DNA from: an uncultured Opitutia bacterium
GTDB taxonomy: Bacteria; Verrucomicrobiota; Verrucomicrobiia; Opitutales; UBA953
Direction: 5' to 3'
Assembly (NCBI GenBank): GCA_903840235.1
Contig: CAIMFE010000219.1
Coordinates: 1 to 14,149 of the forward strand
DNA: 14,149 nucleotides
Shown: piece after piece, positions 1 to 9,300 of the stretch
How the letters are laid out: every line of letters begins with the position of its first letter
Numbering within the stretch: the first letter of the stretch is position 1
Notes under the pieces: generated by a model
Seen by the model: the letters and a program-made list of their open reading frames with translations, nothing else
What the model was told of the DNA's origin: nothing
Database searches by the model: none
Made by a program: the position numbers and the translations under genes

Positions 1-377
1 GCGAATGAACCGTCGGCAAAGCGAATCTCAATGAGCGCACGTCGGTCGAGTTGATAGTCTCCCGCTAAAATAGATTTAATCGAAGCGCTCACGTCTTCGC
101 TCGGGTACGCTGCTAAGAATCCCAACTTACCGCGATTGATACCGAAAAGGGGAATGCCTTCGAGTGCGGCAGCTTCGGCGAGTCCTAAAAAGGTTCCGTC
201 ACCACCGACCACACCACAAGCATCACAGCCCGCAATGCTCTCACGTTTTACGGGCCACGCATCAGCAATGGTCAGACTCACACCCGCTTTGCGAGTGGTC
301 TCCTCAACAGCACGAACAATCTCTTCCACACCTGGCTTGGTGCGGTTGACGAAGAGAGCTAAGCGACGAATAGTCAT
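1..377 (-). CDS. nadK: NAD kinase, N-terminal part (cut by left edge)
   Basis: This gene encodes ATP (or polyphosphate)-dependent NAD kinase, the cytoplasmic enzyme that makes NADP from NAD. Only the first 125 codons plus two bases are in the window. Bacterial NAD kinases are usually near 290 residues, so more than half is missing. The diagnostic GGDGT motif is at residues 58-62, with Asp60 as the expected catalytic aspartate. It is followed by the family pattern GINRGKLGFL at residues 79-88, which helps form the NAD site. The start ATG at 377 gives an N-terminus (MTIRRLALFVNR) of the right length before the GGDGT motif. No Shine-Dalgarno sequence is visible before it. The gene lies 89 bp downstream of alaS on the same strand and could be co-transcribed with it. 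The two motifs make the identification firm despite truncation. Confidence 0.95.
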   Translation of the reverse strand, partial: MTIRRLALFVNRTKPGVEEIVRAVEETTRKAGVSLTIADAWPVKRESIAGCDACGVVGGDGTFLGLAEAAALEGIPLFGINRGKLGFLAAYPSEDVSASIKSILAGDYQLDRRALIEIRFADGSF

Positions 378-385
378 TGCGGCGA

Positions 386-404
386 AAAACCACTATGCGG
401 TTTT
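386..404 (-). other. small hairpin just upstream of nadK
   Basis: On the minus strand this reads AAAACCGC-ATA-GTGGTTTT: an 8-bp stem with one G-U pair and a three-base loop, followed by one more T. It ends 8 bases before the nadK ATG. It could weakly terminate alaS transcripts, or shape the nadK start region, which has no Shine-Dalgarno sequence. The stem is AT-rich and the T-run is short, so a real terminator is unlikely. This is seen in the sequence only; the function is a guess. Confidence 0.25.
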
Positions 405-466
405 AACCACAAAGGGAAAGTGCGAAAGGCTTCTAATTTCTTAATAAAAACTAGGATATTTGAGGC

Positions 467-3157
467 TTAGCCTAAACTAGCGAGGACTTCGGCGAGTTTT
501 GAAGCGTCGGTGCCACCACCCATCGCGGCGTCAGGCTTGCCTCCGCCTTTGCCACCGAGGCGACCACAGGCATCGGCCACGATCTTGCCTGCCTGCTGAC
601 CAGCCTTAACGGCATCAGCACCGCAGTTGACGACCAACGAAACTTTTCCAGCGTTCACACTCGCTAAAATAATGACCGCGGTAGCGCCAACTTTACCGGC
701 TACTTTCGCCCCGAGTTCTCGAAGTTCAACGGGATTTTCAATCGCCACTTGTTTAATCACGAAACTTAAACCGTTTTTAGTTTTAGCTTCATGAGTTAAC
801 TGATCGGCTAATTGCGATGCTTCTTTATCGCGATAAACTTTCAATTTCTTTTCCGCCGCATTTGCTTGTTCGCTCAGAGCTTCAATTTTCTTAGCTAACT
901 CGGCTACGGGTGTATTGTGAGCGTGTGCTAGTGACTTTAAAATTTCTGATTCTTGACGGACTCGATCGTACGCCGCTAATCCAGCGACGGCTTCGATACG
1001 ACGCACGCCGGCTGCAATGGCACTTTCTCCAACGATGCGGAATAGTCCAATCTCACCCGTGGTACGTGTATGCGTTCCTGCACAAAGTTCCATTGACCAT
1101 CCGTTGAGTCCATGAGCCTTGCCGCCTACTTGAACCACACGAACGGTTTCACCATATTTATCGCCGAAGAACTGCATGATATCGGCACGACCTTTAACCT
1201 CGGTCAGTTTAACTTCTTTCCAGGAAACGACTTCATTGGCTAAAATGCGTTCATTCACCAGACGTTCGATATCTGCTAATTGATTGGGCGAAAGGGCCTG
1301 ACCGTTAAAATCGAAAGTGAGTTTATCGGGTGCAACGGCTGAACCTTTTTGCGAAGCTTCCTTGGAGACGACTTCGTGAAGAGCCCAGTGCAGAATGTGT
1401 GTCACGGTGTGGTGACGCTGAATAGCGTTACGACGAGATTGGTCGAGCGTCACGGTGACCGTCGATCCTTCTTCAGGCGTATCACTACCTTCAATAATAT
1501 GAACGGTAGTCTGTCCCGACTTCTGTGTATCTAAAATTCGCCACTCACGACCACCCGCAGATAAAATTGCAGTGTCGCCCACTTGTCCGCCCATTTCAGC
1601 GTAACATACGGTGCGGCTGAGAATGACAACGTTACGGTCTTTGATTTTTGCGACCTGTAATACTTTGGCTTCAGTAGAACTGGAATCGTATCCAACAAAT
1701 TCTGTCGCGTGATCCGCTTTAACATCGGAGAGAGTAATAACTTCTTTTTTCTGCGCAGCACGTGCACGTGCACGTTGCTCTTCCATCAGTTTTTCAAAGC
1801 CAGCGCCGTCTACCGTTAAACCGCGTTCACGGGCCATCAATTGGGTTAAATCCAAGGGGAAGCCTTGTTCATCGTATAAACGGAAGGCAAGGGCGCCAGT
1901 AATGGAGCCACCTGCTTTGAGTTTCGACGCCTCTTCTTCAAAGAGTGCGATACCTTTATCGAGTGTGCGATTAAAGGATTCTTCTTCGGCGCGAATCACA
2001 TCGGCGACAATTGAACGGCGAGTACGAATTTCTGGGAAAGTGTCACCCATCGTCTCAGCTAAGACATCGACTAACTTGTGGAAGAATCCACCTTTTAATC
2101 CAAGCGTGCGACCGTAACGAACGGCGCGACGGAGAATACGACGTAAGACATAATTGCGATCGGTGTTACCGGGCTGAATACCGTCAGCGATAGCAAAAGA
2201 AAGTGTGCGGATGTGGTCAGCGATGACGCGGAAGGCGACGTCAATTTTTTCTTGTTCATTCGCACCCGTCGATCCTGCCACGGGCAGAGTTGAACAATAT
2301 TTCTTTCCTGAGAGTTCTTCGAGTCGACGGAACAGCGGTGAGAAAACGTCGCTCTCGTAATTGGAAATGGTACCAGAGAAATCTTTGAAGTTCTTGGTGC
2401 ACTGCATGATGCCTGCGACACGCTCAAAGCCCATACCAGTGTCTACGTGACGAGCGGGGAGGGGTGAGAAAGTGCCGTCGGGGTTGGCGTTAAATTGAAT
2501 GAAGACCAAATTCCAAATCTCCATGCAGCGGGCGTCGCTGCCATTGACGAGTTTACCCTGAGTGTCGCCATTAGGCGTTAAATCAACGTGCAGTTCGGTG
2601 CAAGGACCACAGGGTCCAGTGTCACCCATCATCCAAAAATTATCTTTCTTATTTCCGTTAACAATGTGGACGTTCGGATCAAGTCCGGCCGCACGGAATT
2701 TTTCTGCCCACGCATCCCAGGCTTCTTGATCGAACTCAGCAGGATCGCCCTTCGCTTTATTCGGAGAGTATACGGTAGCGTACAAACGGTTCTTAGGGAA
2801 TTTCCAAACTTCGGTAATCAGCTCCCAAGCGAAATCAATTGCCTCACGTTTAAAGTAATCGCCGAACGACCAATTTCCGAGCATCTCGAAAAAAGTGTGG
2901 TGATAAGTATCAAGTCCAACGTCTTCTAAGTCATTATGCTTTCCGCCCGCACGAATACATTTTTGGGTGTCGGCCGCGCGACCAGGTTTATACGGGCACT
3001 GGGTCTGACCTAAAAAAATCGGAACGAACTGATTCATCCCTGCATTCGTGAACAGCAAGTTCGGGGAGTCGGGCATCAGACTCGATGAGGTAACGATCGA
3101 GTGTTGTTTAGACTTAAAGAAGTCGAGGAACGATTGACGGACTTGCGCGGAGTTCAT
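467..3157 (-). CDS. alaS: alanyl-tRNA synthetase
   Basis: This cytoplasmic class II synthetase charges tRNA-Ala and hydrolyses mischarged Ser- or Gly-tRNA-Ala. It is full length (896 residues; E. coli is about 875). The N-terminal catalytic core has the TNAGMNQF segment (residues 37-44), motif 2 around HHTFFEMLGNWSFGDYFK (86-103) and the DTGMGFERV motif 3 (239-247). The tRNA-recognition region follows, with NYVLRRILRRAVRYG at 335-349. The editing domain keeps its zinc-type residues, His583 and His587 in HTVTH and Cys692 and His696 in CAGTH. The C-terminal DHHA1 region ends with the glycine-rich GGKGGGKPDAAMGGG (868-882) before the final helix. All key motifs are present, so it should be active and proofreading. 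There is no Shine-Dalgarno sequence at the ATG. The 102-bp upstream gap probably holds its promoter, but I cannot pick one convincingly. Confidence 0.99.
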   Translation of the reverse strand: MNSAQVRQSFLDFFKSKQHSIVTSSSLMPDSPNLLFTNAGMNQFVPIFLGQTQCPYKPGRAADTQKCIRAGGKHNDLEDVGLDTYHHTFFEMLGNWSFGDYFKREAIDFAWELITEVWKFPKNRLYATVYSPNKAKGDPAEFDQEAWDAWAEKFRAAGLDPNVHIVNGNKKDNFWMMGDTGPCGPCTELHVDLTPNGDTQGKLVNGSDARCMEIWNLVFIQFNANPDGTFSPLPARHVDTGMGFERVAGIMQCTKNFKDFSGTISNYESDVFSPLFRRLEELSGKKYCSTLPVAGSTGANEQEKIDVAFRVIADHIRTLSFAIADGIQPGNTDRNYVLRRILRRAVRYGRTLGLKGGFFHKLVDVLAETMGDTFPEIRTRRSIVADVIRAEEESFNRTLDKGIALFEEEASKLKAGGSITGALAFRLYDEQGFPLDLTQLMARERGLTVDGAGFEKLMEEQRARARAAQKKEVITLSDVKADHATEFVGYDSSSTEAKVLQVAKIKDRNVVILSRTVCYAEMGGQVGDTAILSAGGREWRILDTQKSGQTTVHIIEGSDTPEEGSTVTVTLDQSRRNAIQRHHTVTHILHWALHEVVSKEASQKGSAVAPDKLTFDFNGQALSPNQLADIERLVNERILANEVVSWKEVKLTEVKGRADIMQFFGDKYGETVRVVQVGGKAHGLNGWSMELCAGTHTRTTGEIGLFRIVGESAIAAGVRRIEAVAGLAAYDRVRQESEILKSLAHAHNTPVAELAKKIEALSEQANAAEKKLKVYRDKEASQLADQLTHEAKTKNGLSFVIKQVAIENPVELRELGAKVAGKVGATAVIILASVNAGKVSLVVNCGADAVKAGQQAGKIVADACGRLGGKGGGKPDAAMGGGTDASKLAEVLASLG
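1758..1775. repeat. hexanucleotide tandem repeat inside alaS
   Basis: Three copies of a 6-bp unit (GCACGT on the plus strand) encode the Arg-Ala repeats in QRARARAAQKK (residues 461-471) of AlaRS. The unit is in frame, so slippage would only add or remove Arg-Ala pairs in a helix between domains. Confidence 0.7.
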
Positions 3158-3259
3158 GAACGGTAAAAGGGATTAGGTATAGGGGTGTTCTATCCTTTGG
3201 TAGGGTCAAAAGAAAAGTATTAAACCGACCCTGATTTCAATGCCCTAGGACGCGCAAAA

Positions 3260-3796
3260 CTACTCTGTAAGTTTCTTAATGTGCTTGTTTAGCTGCCCGT
3301 AGAGAAGGTTGATATTATCGCACCATTCGGCGATCCATGGGCTGATTCGATCCATAAAATCTTGTCCGTGGGGTGACACGACGTTTGCCACGGTATAAAT
3401 CCAGGCCCGCCCCAAGGGCTCAGGGGTGTCTTCCTCACCATAAGGCGATATCATCAAGCTCTGCATGGCCTGCTCTTCATCCGGCGTCATTTCAAGTGCA
3501 GTGTTCAGGCCGGGTATAATCTTGGCCAAGGACTTGCTAGGCTTCTTTTTTAGGTATTCTAGAATTTGATTCCGGTATGTAGGCTCGACCGTCAGTGAAA
3601 TCATAAAACTTCCTTTTACACTCCCTTCTTTAGGTTGGTAAGTGAGGTTGATTTTTAGGGGTGGAAGCTCGCTGCTTCTACGTGTGCTGCCAGTGACGGT
3701 AGCTTCAAAGGGACTGATTTCGCTGATCTTTAATTTCGAGCCCCTTTTAGTTAATTCCTGAGCAACCGTGATCCAAAACGCTTCATTTAATAGCAT
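3260..3796 (-). CDS. unrecognised 178-residue protein
   Basis: I do not recognise this family. The protein is soluble-looking: no signal peptide, no membrane segment and a single cysteine (Cys159). An N-terminal helix (residues 2-18) is followed by alternating strand-like stretches (21-36, 47-53, 60-71), a lysine-rich helix near 75-92, a mixed middle and a C-terminal amphipathic region (147-176) with several Trp and Tyr. That suggests a compact alpha/beta fold. Codon use looks like its neighbours, and the frame is unbroken and far longer than expected by chance, so it is probably a real gene. It sits alone, with 123 bp before it and 102 bp after it. A promoter-like -35/-10 pair lies so close to the ATG (see 3803-3830) that the mRNA could be leaderless. 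There is no Shine-Dalgarno sequence in the usual window and no alternative Met near the N-terminus. Confidence 0.8.
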   Translation of the reverse strand: MLLNEAFWITVAQELTKRGSKLKISEISPFEATVTGSTRRSSELPPLKINLTYQPKEGSVKGSFMISLTVEPTYRNQILEYLKKKPSKSLAKIIPGLNTALEMTPDEEQAMQSLMISPYGEEDTPEPLGRAWIYTVANVVSPHGQDFMDRISPWIAEWCDNINLLYGQLNKHIKKLTE

Positions 3797-3802
3797 ACAA
3801 AC

Positions 3803-3830
3803 ACTATAAAATTTGACCCCTTTCTGGCAA
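3803..3830 (-). promoter_or_regulatory. candidate sigma70-type promoter of the 178-residue gene
   Basis: Reading the minus strand, TTGCCA (3830-3825; 5 of 6 match to TTGACA) is followed by a 16-base spacer and TATAGT (3808-3803; 5 of 6 match to TATAAT). The -10 hexamer ends only 6 bases before the ATG at 3796, which puts the expected transcription start at or next to the A of the ATG, i.e. a leaderless message. The region is AT-rich, so a chance match is possible. Confidence 0.45.
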
Positions 3831-3919
3831 CAAATTTAAGTGCAAAATCGACAAAATATTTTCAGTTTTTTCTTCAACTTGGCACGCTATTTTTCATCAC
3901 TCTAGACACACCCGATGAC

Positions 3920-4633
3920 TTAATTGAGGTCGCTGCTGTCTAACTCAGGTTTAGTATTCCAGCGTTGTTTGGTGCCCGCCGGTGCTTCCACTTTTGTTCG
4001 AAAAATAACAGTATTATCTAAATCGAGGTCTTCCGACCAAATGAACTTAGCGCCTTTAAAATCAGCCTTAAAATAGGGCTCTTTAGGATTAACACGTTCT
4101 TCGGTATACTCGGTAGCCTGAGCCCATTTATTATCATCGAAATCTACTGCATACCAATTCGATGGAATAGGCTCATGAGTAACTTTCGGATTAGTTACAT
4201 CGTGATTGAGTGGACCTTTAAAAAAGTTTTTCGCTTTCCATTTCGCATTAGTCACCGTGCCGTCTGCAAATTTTAAAATCAATCCAGCATCACCGATGTG
4301 GTTTCCATATTCTAATCCGGTTTTAGGATCAGCATTATCTTTAGCTAGAATCGCAATCGTCATCGGATACTCGGGTAAAATATCCACCGTCACGACATTG
4401 TGTGGAAGGAAATCAATCGAATCTACGACTCGCAGCTTTCCATTGATATAAAGGATAAACCAATTGTCGGCGTACACATTAAGTTTAATTGTATCAGCCA
4501 TCGTCGGCTTAATGATTCCACTTTGATTACCGCCGTTGGGATTCTTGGGACGCGGGGCTGGACGCCCAGGATTGTCCTGTGCGCTTAATTGAATGACTAA
4601 GGCCAGTGCTAGTAGGTTTAGTACTGATTTCAT
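3920..4633 (-). CDS. secreted beta-sandwich-like protein, possible carbohydrate-binding companion of the esterase
   Basis: This is a 237-residue exported protein of unknown function. Residues 1-18 form a classic signal peptide (MKSVLNLLALALVIQLSAQ, likely cleaved after SAQ or nearby). A Pro/Gly/Asn-rich linker (20-42) follows, then a mostly beta region with many aromatics (NWFILYING at 57-65, KWKAKNFF at 131-138, NWYAVDFDDNKWA at 159-171). The C-terminal KFIWSEDLDLDNTVIFR pattern (196-212) resembles the closing strands of galactose-binding-like jelly-roll domains in bacterial glycosidases, where W-[IV]-W ... V-x-F-R is common. That resemblance is by eye and weak. The mature protein has no cysteine. 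It lies 39 bp downstream of the sialate O-acetylesterase on the same strand, so it is probably co-expressed and may bind the same glycan. I cannot assign a catalytic role. No clear ribosome binding site precedes the ATG. Confidence 0.75.
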   Translation of the reverse strand: MKSVLNLLALALVIQLSAQDNPGRPAPRPKNPNGGNQSGIIKPTMADTIKLNVYADNWFILYINGKLRVVDSIDFLPHNVVTVDILPEYPMTIAILAKDNADPKTGLEYGNHIGDAGLILKFADGTVTNAKWKAKNFFKGPLNHDVTNPKVTHEPIPSNWYAVDFDDNKWAQATEYTEERVNPKEPYFKADFKGAKFIWSEDLDLDNTVIFRTKVEAPAGTKQRWNTKPELDSSDLN

Positions 4634-4672
4634 AATAAATATAAAACCCGCCAGACCTCAAAAAGTTGCTGT

Positions 4673-6262
4673 TTACTTATCTTCGAAGCGGAAAGGTGAA
4701 GCGGGGAGGTTATCCTGATTCACTAAACTGCACTCGGGGTTGTTAGCCCATGCATAGCGCACCGCAATGGGTTTGGTGATGGTCGCGGCACTGATCACAA
4801 CCTTGTTGTCTTTGATTATCGCTTGAGCTGGCACGTATTGAAGTTCGCTCACTTCTACTTCTTGTTTATTTTCGTTCAGGGCTTTTGTTTTGATAATAGT
4901 TTCAGCAATTTCAAAACCTTTCAGTTCCGTGCCTTCTTTAATCTTTAGACCGTCAGCATGTGAAAAACTGACGACCACTTTACTGCCTCTGATTTCGCGA
5001 CTGACTGGAAGGGGTCCGCTGTACTCAACCTTCTTGCCGTAAACTGTATTCAAAGCCCAAAGCGAAAAGCGTCTTCCAATCTCTTGTTTATTTTTCGGGT
5101 GAATATCATTTTTATCCCCAATATCCATCGTGGTAATCATTCCTGTATTTGAAACACTCAGGGTTTTTAATTGTGACTCGCGTAGTGATGGCCACTGAGA
5201 ACCGCCTGCATAGTTAGGAAGCTGTGCCCAGCAGAAGGGTAGTTCTTCGTTCCAAAGTTTTCTCCAGTCTTTAATGAGGGTTGTTAGCTGAGTTTGGTAA
5301 AGTAAACCGCGCTCCACGCTATAGGAATTGGCTTCGCCCTGATACCAGATGAATCCACGAACGGTGAAAGGAATAAGTCCTGCGATTTTGCCGTTAAATA
5401 ATTCACCCGGACCTCCACTGCCTTTGCGTTTCACAATCGGATCTACTGGTGCTTTAGCTGTGGGCTCAGGTTGGCCATCGGCTTTGGCTTTTTCTTTAGC
5501 CGCTTTCCAATCAGCCAGTTCCTGTTCGTATTTTGCTCGGGCTTTTACTTCGTCGAATGCCTTCCACGATTTTACTTTAGCTTCGGTGACCTCTTTGAGT
5601 TCCGGTACGGCGAGTTGGGTATTAATATCAATCCAGTTTTCAATCGGGGTGCCACCTACCGAACTTTGAATAATGCCAACGGGCACTTTAAGTTCTTTGT
5701 GGAGTTCACGGGCCATAAAATAGAGCGCTGCGGAATAACCACTGACGGTTTCCGGTGAGCACACGGTCCACTTACCTTTACAATTATCTTTAGCTTCAGC
5801 ATGGGATAAACTTTTCTCACCGAACTCACGAATGAGTGGATAATTGGCGGCCGCTTTTTCTGCTTCAGGATTTGCAGCGCGTGCGACTGGCCAACTCATG
5901 TTAGATTGTCCTGATCCAAGCCAGACCTCTCCGATTAAAACATCTTCAAAAACACATTCGCGTGGCTTCGCTGCATCGGTGCTCCGAGTGCTTCCTTTGA
6001 CGACCAACTTCTGCGAATTCGCATTCGCTTTCATGGAATCCAATTTAAGCATCCATTTGCCGTTGGCACCGGTCTTGGTCGTTTTCTTCTGACCATTAAA
6101 TTCAACTGTGACCGTTTCACCGGCGTCGGCCCAGCCCCAGACCGCGACGGGCTTCTCGCGCTGTAACACCATGTGGTCGGTGAATAGGCCGGAGCACTCG
6201 AGATTCGCCGCGCGTAATGCGGAGGCTAGCGCTAAGGTTAATACCAATAGAAACTTTTTCAT
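4673..6262 (-). CDS. secreted sialate O-acetylesterase (SGNH hydrolase family)
   Basis: This exported SGNH-type esterase is predicted to remove O-acetyl groups from sialic acid or related acetylated sugars. I place the start at the ATG at 6262, not the ATG 17 codons upstream, because it opens directly into a signal peptide (MKKFLLVLTLALASALRA). This gives 529 residues. A beta-domain (about 25-105) contains the family's FTDHMVLQRE-KPVAVWGWA pattern. Block I is GSGQSNM with nucleophile Ser120. QSSVGGTPIENW (199-210) supplies the glycine block, WYQGEANS (306-313) the QGE-N block, and DIHP the catalytic Asp386 and His388. Residues about 225-280 form a charged, Lys/Glu/Ala-rich helical insert with a proline-rich end. 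A C-terminal beta-domain (about 410-525) completes the usual architecture. It probably heads a two-gene unit with the secreted protein at 3920-4633. Substrate choice cannot be read from sequence: plant and algal glycan acetyl esters are also possible. Confidence 0.93.
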   Translation of the reverse strand: MKKFLLVLTLALASALRAANLECSGLFTDHMVLQREKPVAVWGWADAGETVTVEFNGQKKTTKTGANGKWMLKLDSMKANANSQKLVVKGSTRSTDAAKPRECVFEDVLIGEVWLGSGQSNMSWPVARAANPEAEKAAANYPLIREFGEKSLSHAEAKDNCKGKWTVCSPETVSGYSAALYFMARELHKELKVPVGIIQSSVGGTPIENWIDINTQLAVPELKEVTEAKVKSWKAFDEVKARAKYEQELADWKAAKEKAKADGQPEPTAKAPVDPIVKRKGSGGPGELFNGKIAGLIPFTVRGFIWYQGEANSYSVERGLLYQTQLTTLIKDWRKLWNEELPFCWAQLPNYAGGSQWPSLRESQLKTLSVSNTGMITTMDIGDKNDIHPKNKQEIGRRFSLWALNTVYGKKVEYSGPLPVSREIRGSKVVVSFSHADGLKIKEGTELKGFEIAETIIKTKALNENKQEVEVSELQYVPAQAIIKDNKVVISAATITKPIAVRYAWANNPECSLVNQDNLPASPFRFEDK

Positions 6263-6268
6263 AGGTAG

Positions 6269-6293
6269 GGGTGGGGTATTCAATAATACACCC
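6269..6293 (-). other. bulged hairpin in the leader of the esterase gene
   Basis: On the minus strand GGGT-GTATT, loop ATTG, AATAC, a CCC bulge, then ACCC form 5+4 paired bases around a bulge. The hairpin ends 6 bases before the ATG at 6262. There is no T-run after it, so it is not a standard terminator for the upstream addA. It could influence initiation at a start that has no Shine-Dalgarno sequence. The function is unknown. Confidence 0.25.
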
Positions 6294-6320
6294 AGCCCCC
6301 CGACAAGTTCCACCTAAAAG

Positions 6321-9300
6321 TTAAAATTTAACGTATCGTGAAGATGCTTCGCGAACATTGATGAGAACACACTTTATTTTGTCTATGGGTATCCCACTTA
6401 ATTCTGATATGCTTATACGATATTGATTCATTTGTTCTTTGTATTCTATCTCGAGTTCATCATCACTAAAGTCGAAATTTGTTTTATAATCTATAATGGT
6501 CGCCTCTTTACCAGGGATAATGTGCACCCGGTCAAAAACTGCATCAATCATCTTACCTTCATTCATTATAACGGCCTGTTTCTCCTTCCACAGGATTTTC
6601 TTTTGCGAGTTATCTTCTAGAAGTTTTACAATATCTGCAGATTTTAAGCACTGTTCTATAATTCGCACAGCTTGGGTTAGATAACTATTTTCAGGCGAGC
6701 CGATGATCTTTTTATTAATATTCGCAATAAAAGTCTTGGTGTCCCATTCTAAATTTTGAAATAGGTTATGCACGAGAGTACCAAATTCTTTACCCCGTGC
6801 TTCATCTGATTTAGGCTGCTTTTTATTTTTAGATACTTTAGCGATTTTTGAGGGCTGATTTTTTTGTACGCGTGAAACAGGTATAAGTTTAGAGGGGTCT
6901 CTCTTTAACGTTATGGCAGGCTCAACAATTGGGGGATTGATTCTATCTATCCATTCAGCTGATCCGCTAGACCATACAATTTCCGCCTTATTTACCCCCG
7001 CTAAATTGTACTTTATGGGAGATTTACTATTTTGACCCAGTACAGATTCCAGTAAACACGCAAAATCATACTTACCAAATTTTTCTTCGGTCGGCAATTT
7101 TTCTCTAGATGTTTTTGAGAGCTCATTACTGATTATCACCAGCCGTTTGGTTGCTCGTGTCATCCCCACGTAAATTTTACAGAGATTCTCGTAGGCTACA
7201 TTCGCTCGTTCTGTTTCAAGTGCTTGGTTTAAAATATCACTATCTCTTTCGCTACAAACTTTATTGGGTCGACTCAATATCCAGTTAGGTGAAAATGTTT
7301 CAGTATTGTTTGAGATTAATGGATTTGTTTCGCGTTCAGCAGCAATGGTATGTTTATGGATTCTGCTATTCATGCCTGGCAAATAGACCGCTGTGTATTC
7401 TAATCCTTTTGACCTATGAATTGTTAAAACTTGGACAGCACGAGGATCTGCGGTGTCGCGTAGCGAAGATTCCTGCAGGTGACTTGAAAACGCACCAAGA
7501 TTTCTAATTCCATTTTGATCAAAATTTACCGCTAAGGTAATAACTTGTTGTGCTCTTTTACGCAGAAATGCGTGTGAATTATCCGCTCCTTCTAAGTCAG
7601 CAAATCTTAAGAAATCCTGAACTAGGGCCTCGGCACCTCCTTGTATAAATTGAGTAGCACATCGGAGTCTGGCGTTTTCTAAATTCCCACAACTATTTAT
7701 GTATTTGTCTGCAGTAGGAGACATTTTTGCAAGTCCCTCATTAAATCTATCAGAGGGGTGTACTGTATTAGTTATTAAAGCTACTAAACCAGCAGTGAAT
7801 GGATTATCCATTGAGACGATTGCATTAGCTTCGTCGGCTGCTTCTATGCCAATTTTTCGTAGTGTTTCAGTAGTTTTAGCGGCAACATCATTCGACGAAA
7901 CTAAAACGGCGCAGGTGACACCCTGTTTTAAAAGTCGATTTTCAACTAATCCGGTGTGACGCAAATGTTCTCCTATCCACTGTGCTTGCTTAATAATTGT
8001 GCCAGTATCCTCAGCGTCAGATCCAGAGTCATCTCCGTTTTCTGTGTTATTAGGAAGTGTTAGTTCATCTTTCAATCTTACCCACATTGCCTCACCATAT
8101 TCTTTGTCTTTTGCGATACTAACATGTTGACGGAATGACTCAGCCCACTTTTGGGCCGCACCACTAGAGAAGTATTGTCCGAATTCGATCAACCGGTCTT
8201 TATCCAAAAATGCATTAACTAGTTCAACGATTGGAGCTGAACACCGCCTCGTAGTGTATTCAATTGAGTCTTCTTCGGAGCTTTTTTCACTTTTATCATT
8301 AAAGGTAGAGTTATTGTTTACAGCTCGAAGAATTTCGGGGTTGCCGCCACGCCATCCGTAAAGACTCTGCTTTAAGTCGCCGACGAAGAAACTTGTGCGA
8401 GGCTCATCAGAACTATTATTCGCAACTTCGTCTAAATTATTACGTAACACTTTCCACTGCCTGGTACTGGTGTCTTGGAATTCGTCAAAAAGCCAATGTT
8501 TAATGCTACAGTCTAAACGATAATCAATATTAGCTTTGGTTTCGGATTTCAGTAAAAGAGTGACATTGTCGGAGAAGGTTAAGTTGCCTTGTTGTCTTAC
8601 TGTATGATTATATTTTTCCTCATATATAGTGAGTAATTTATAAATACTTTGAGTTAAATCTAATTTAATTTGTATGCCTAGTCCGTAACCCTTGCGGTTT
8701 AATATGCGAATTGATTTACACGTATTAAGATCTAATAAAATTATTTTCGGTGAATTTGCGAATGTAGTCTCGAATGAAATATTTTCTGATGCATCAAGTA
8801 CTCCATTGAGATTGTTCCTAAACCACTTTAAAGCTTTAGAAAAATCGGAGGTCCACGTTTTATTTTCAGCGATAATTTCAGAATTTGCTTTGAGGGATTT
8901 CAAGAAAGTTGCATGAGCGGTTGAATTAGCTTCTATCCAGGCATAAATAATTTTTATTGCAGACTCTACTTCGCTCTCAAGTGGTATAGTAAGTTTTAAG
9001 GGTAGCTTACCCCAAATTGTTTCGGGTTGGCCCCAGAGTTCTGCTTCAGGTGTTAGCGTTAAAAGATCGTGCAATTCTTTAATTTGTTCATCAAGCACTT
9101 TGAGTGGCGTTGCGCTAACTTTCCCTTCATTTATATGCCTAATGTCTCCACATAATTGTGATAATTGAAGCTCCGCCAACATTTGTGATATAATTTTTCC
9201 GCGAATAGAATTTTGTTCGACCTCGCTTAAGTTTTTAAGTTCACCGCCATCAAGTCCGACCTCGGCTGCATTGTTGCTTACTAGTTTTGAAAAGAAACTA

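Noticed and set aside
136..444. Plus-strand open frame opposite nadK
   Set aside because: It lies antisense to the NAD kinase frame, which carries the GGDGT and GINRGKLGFL motifs, and its protein is low-complexity with no recognisable domain.
3202..3232. Inverted repeat AGGGTC...GACCCT as a terminator or operator before alaS
   Set aside because: Only six paired bases with a 19-base loop and no T-run. It is consistent with chance.
3821..3919. Terminator after the secreted 237-residue gene
   Set aside because: T-runs are present near 3869-3876 but no adjacent stem of useful length was found on the minus strand.
6263..6313. Longer start for the esterase at 6313
   Set aside because: It would add 17 residues (MELVGGLGVLLNTPPLP) in front of a clear signal peptide that starts at the next Met, and would nearly touch the addA stop.
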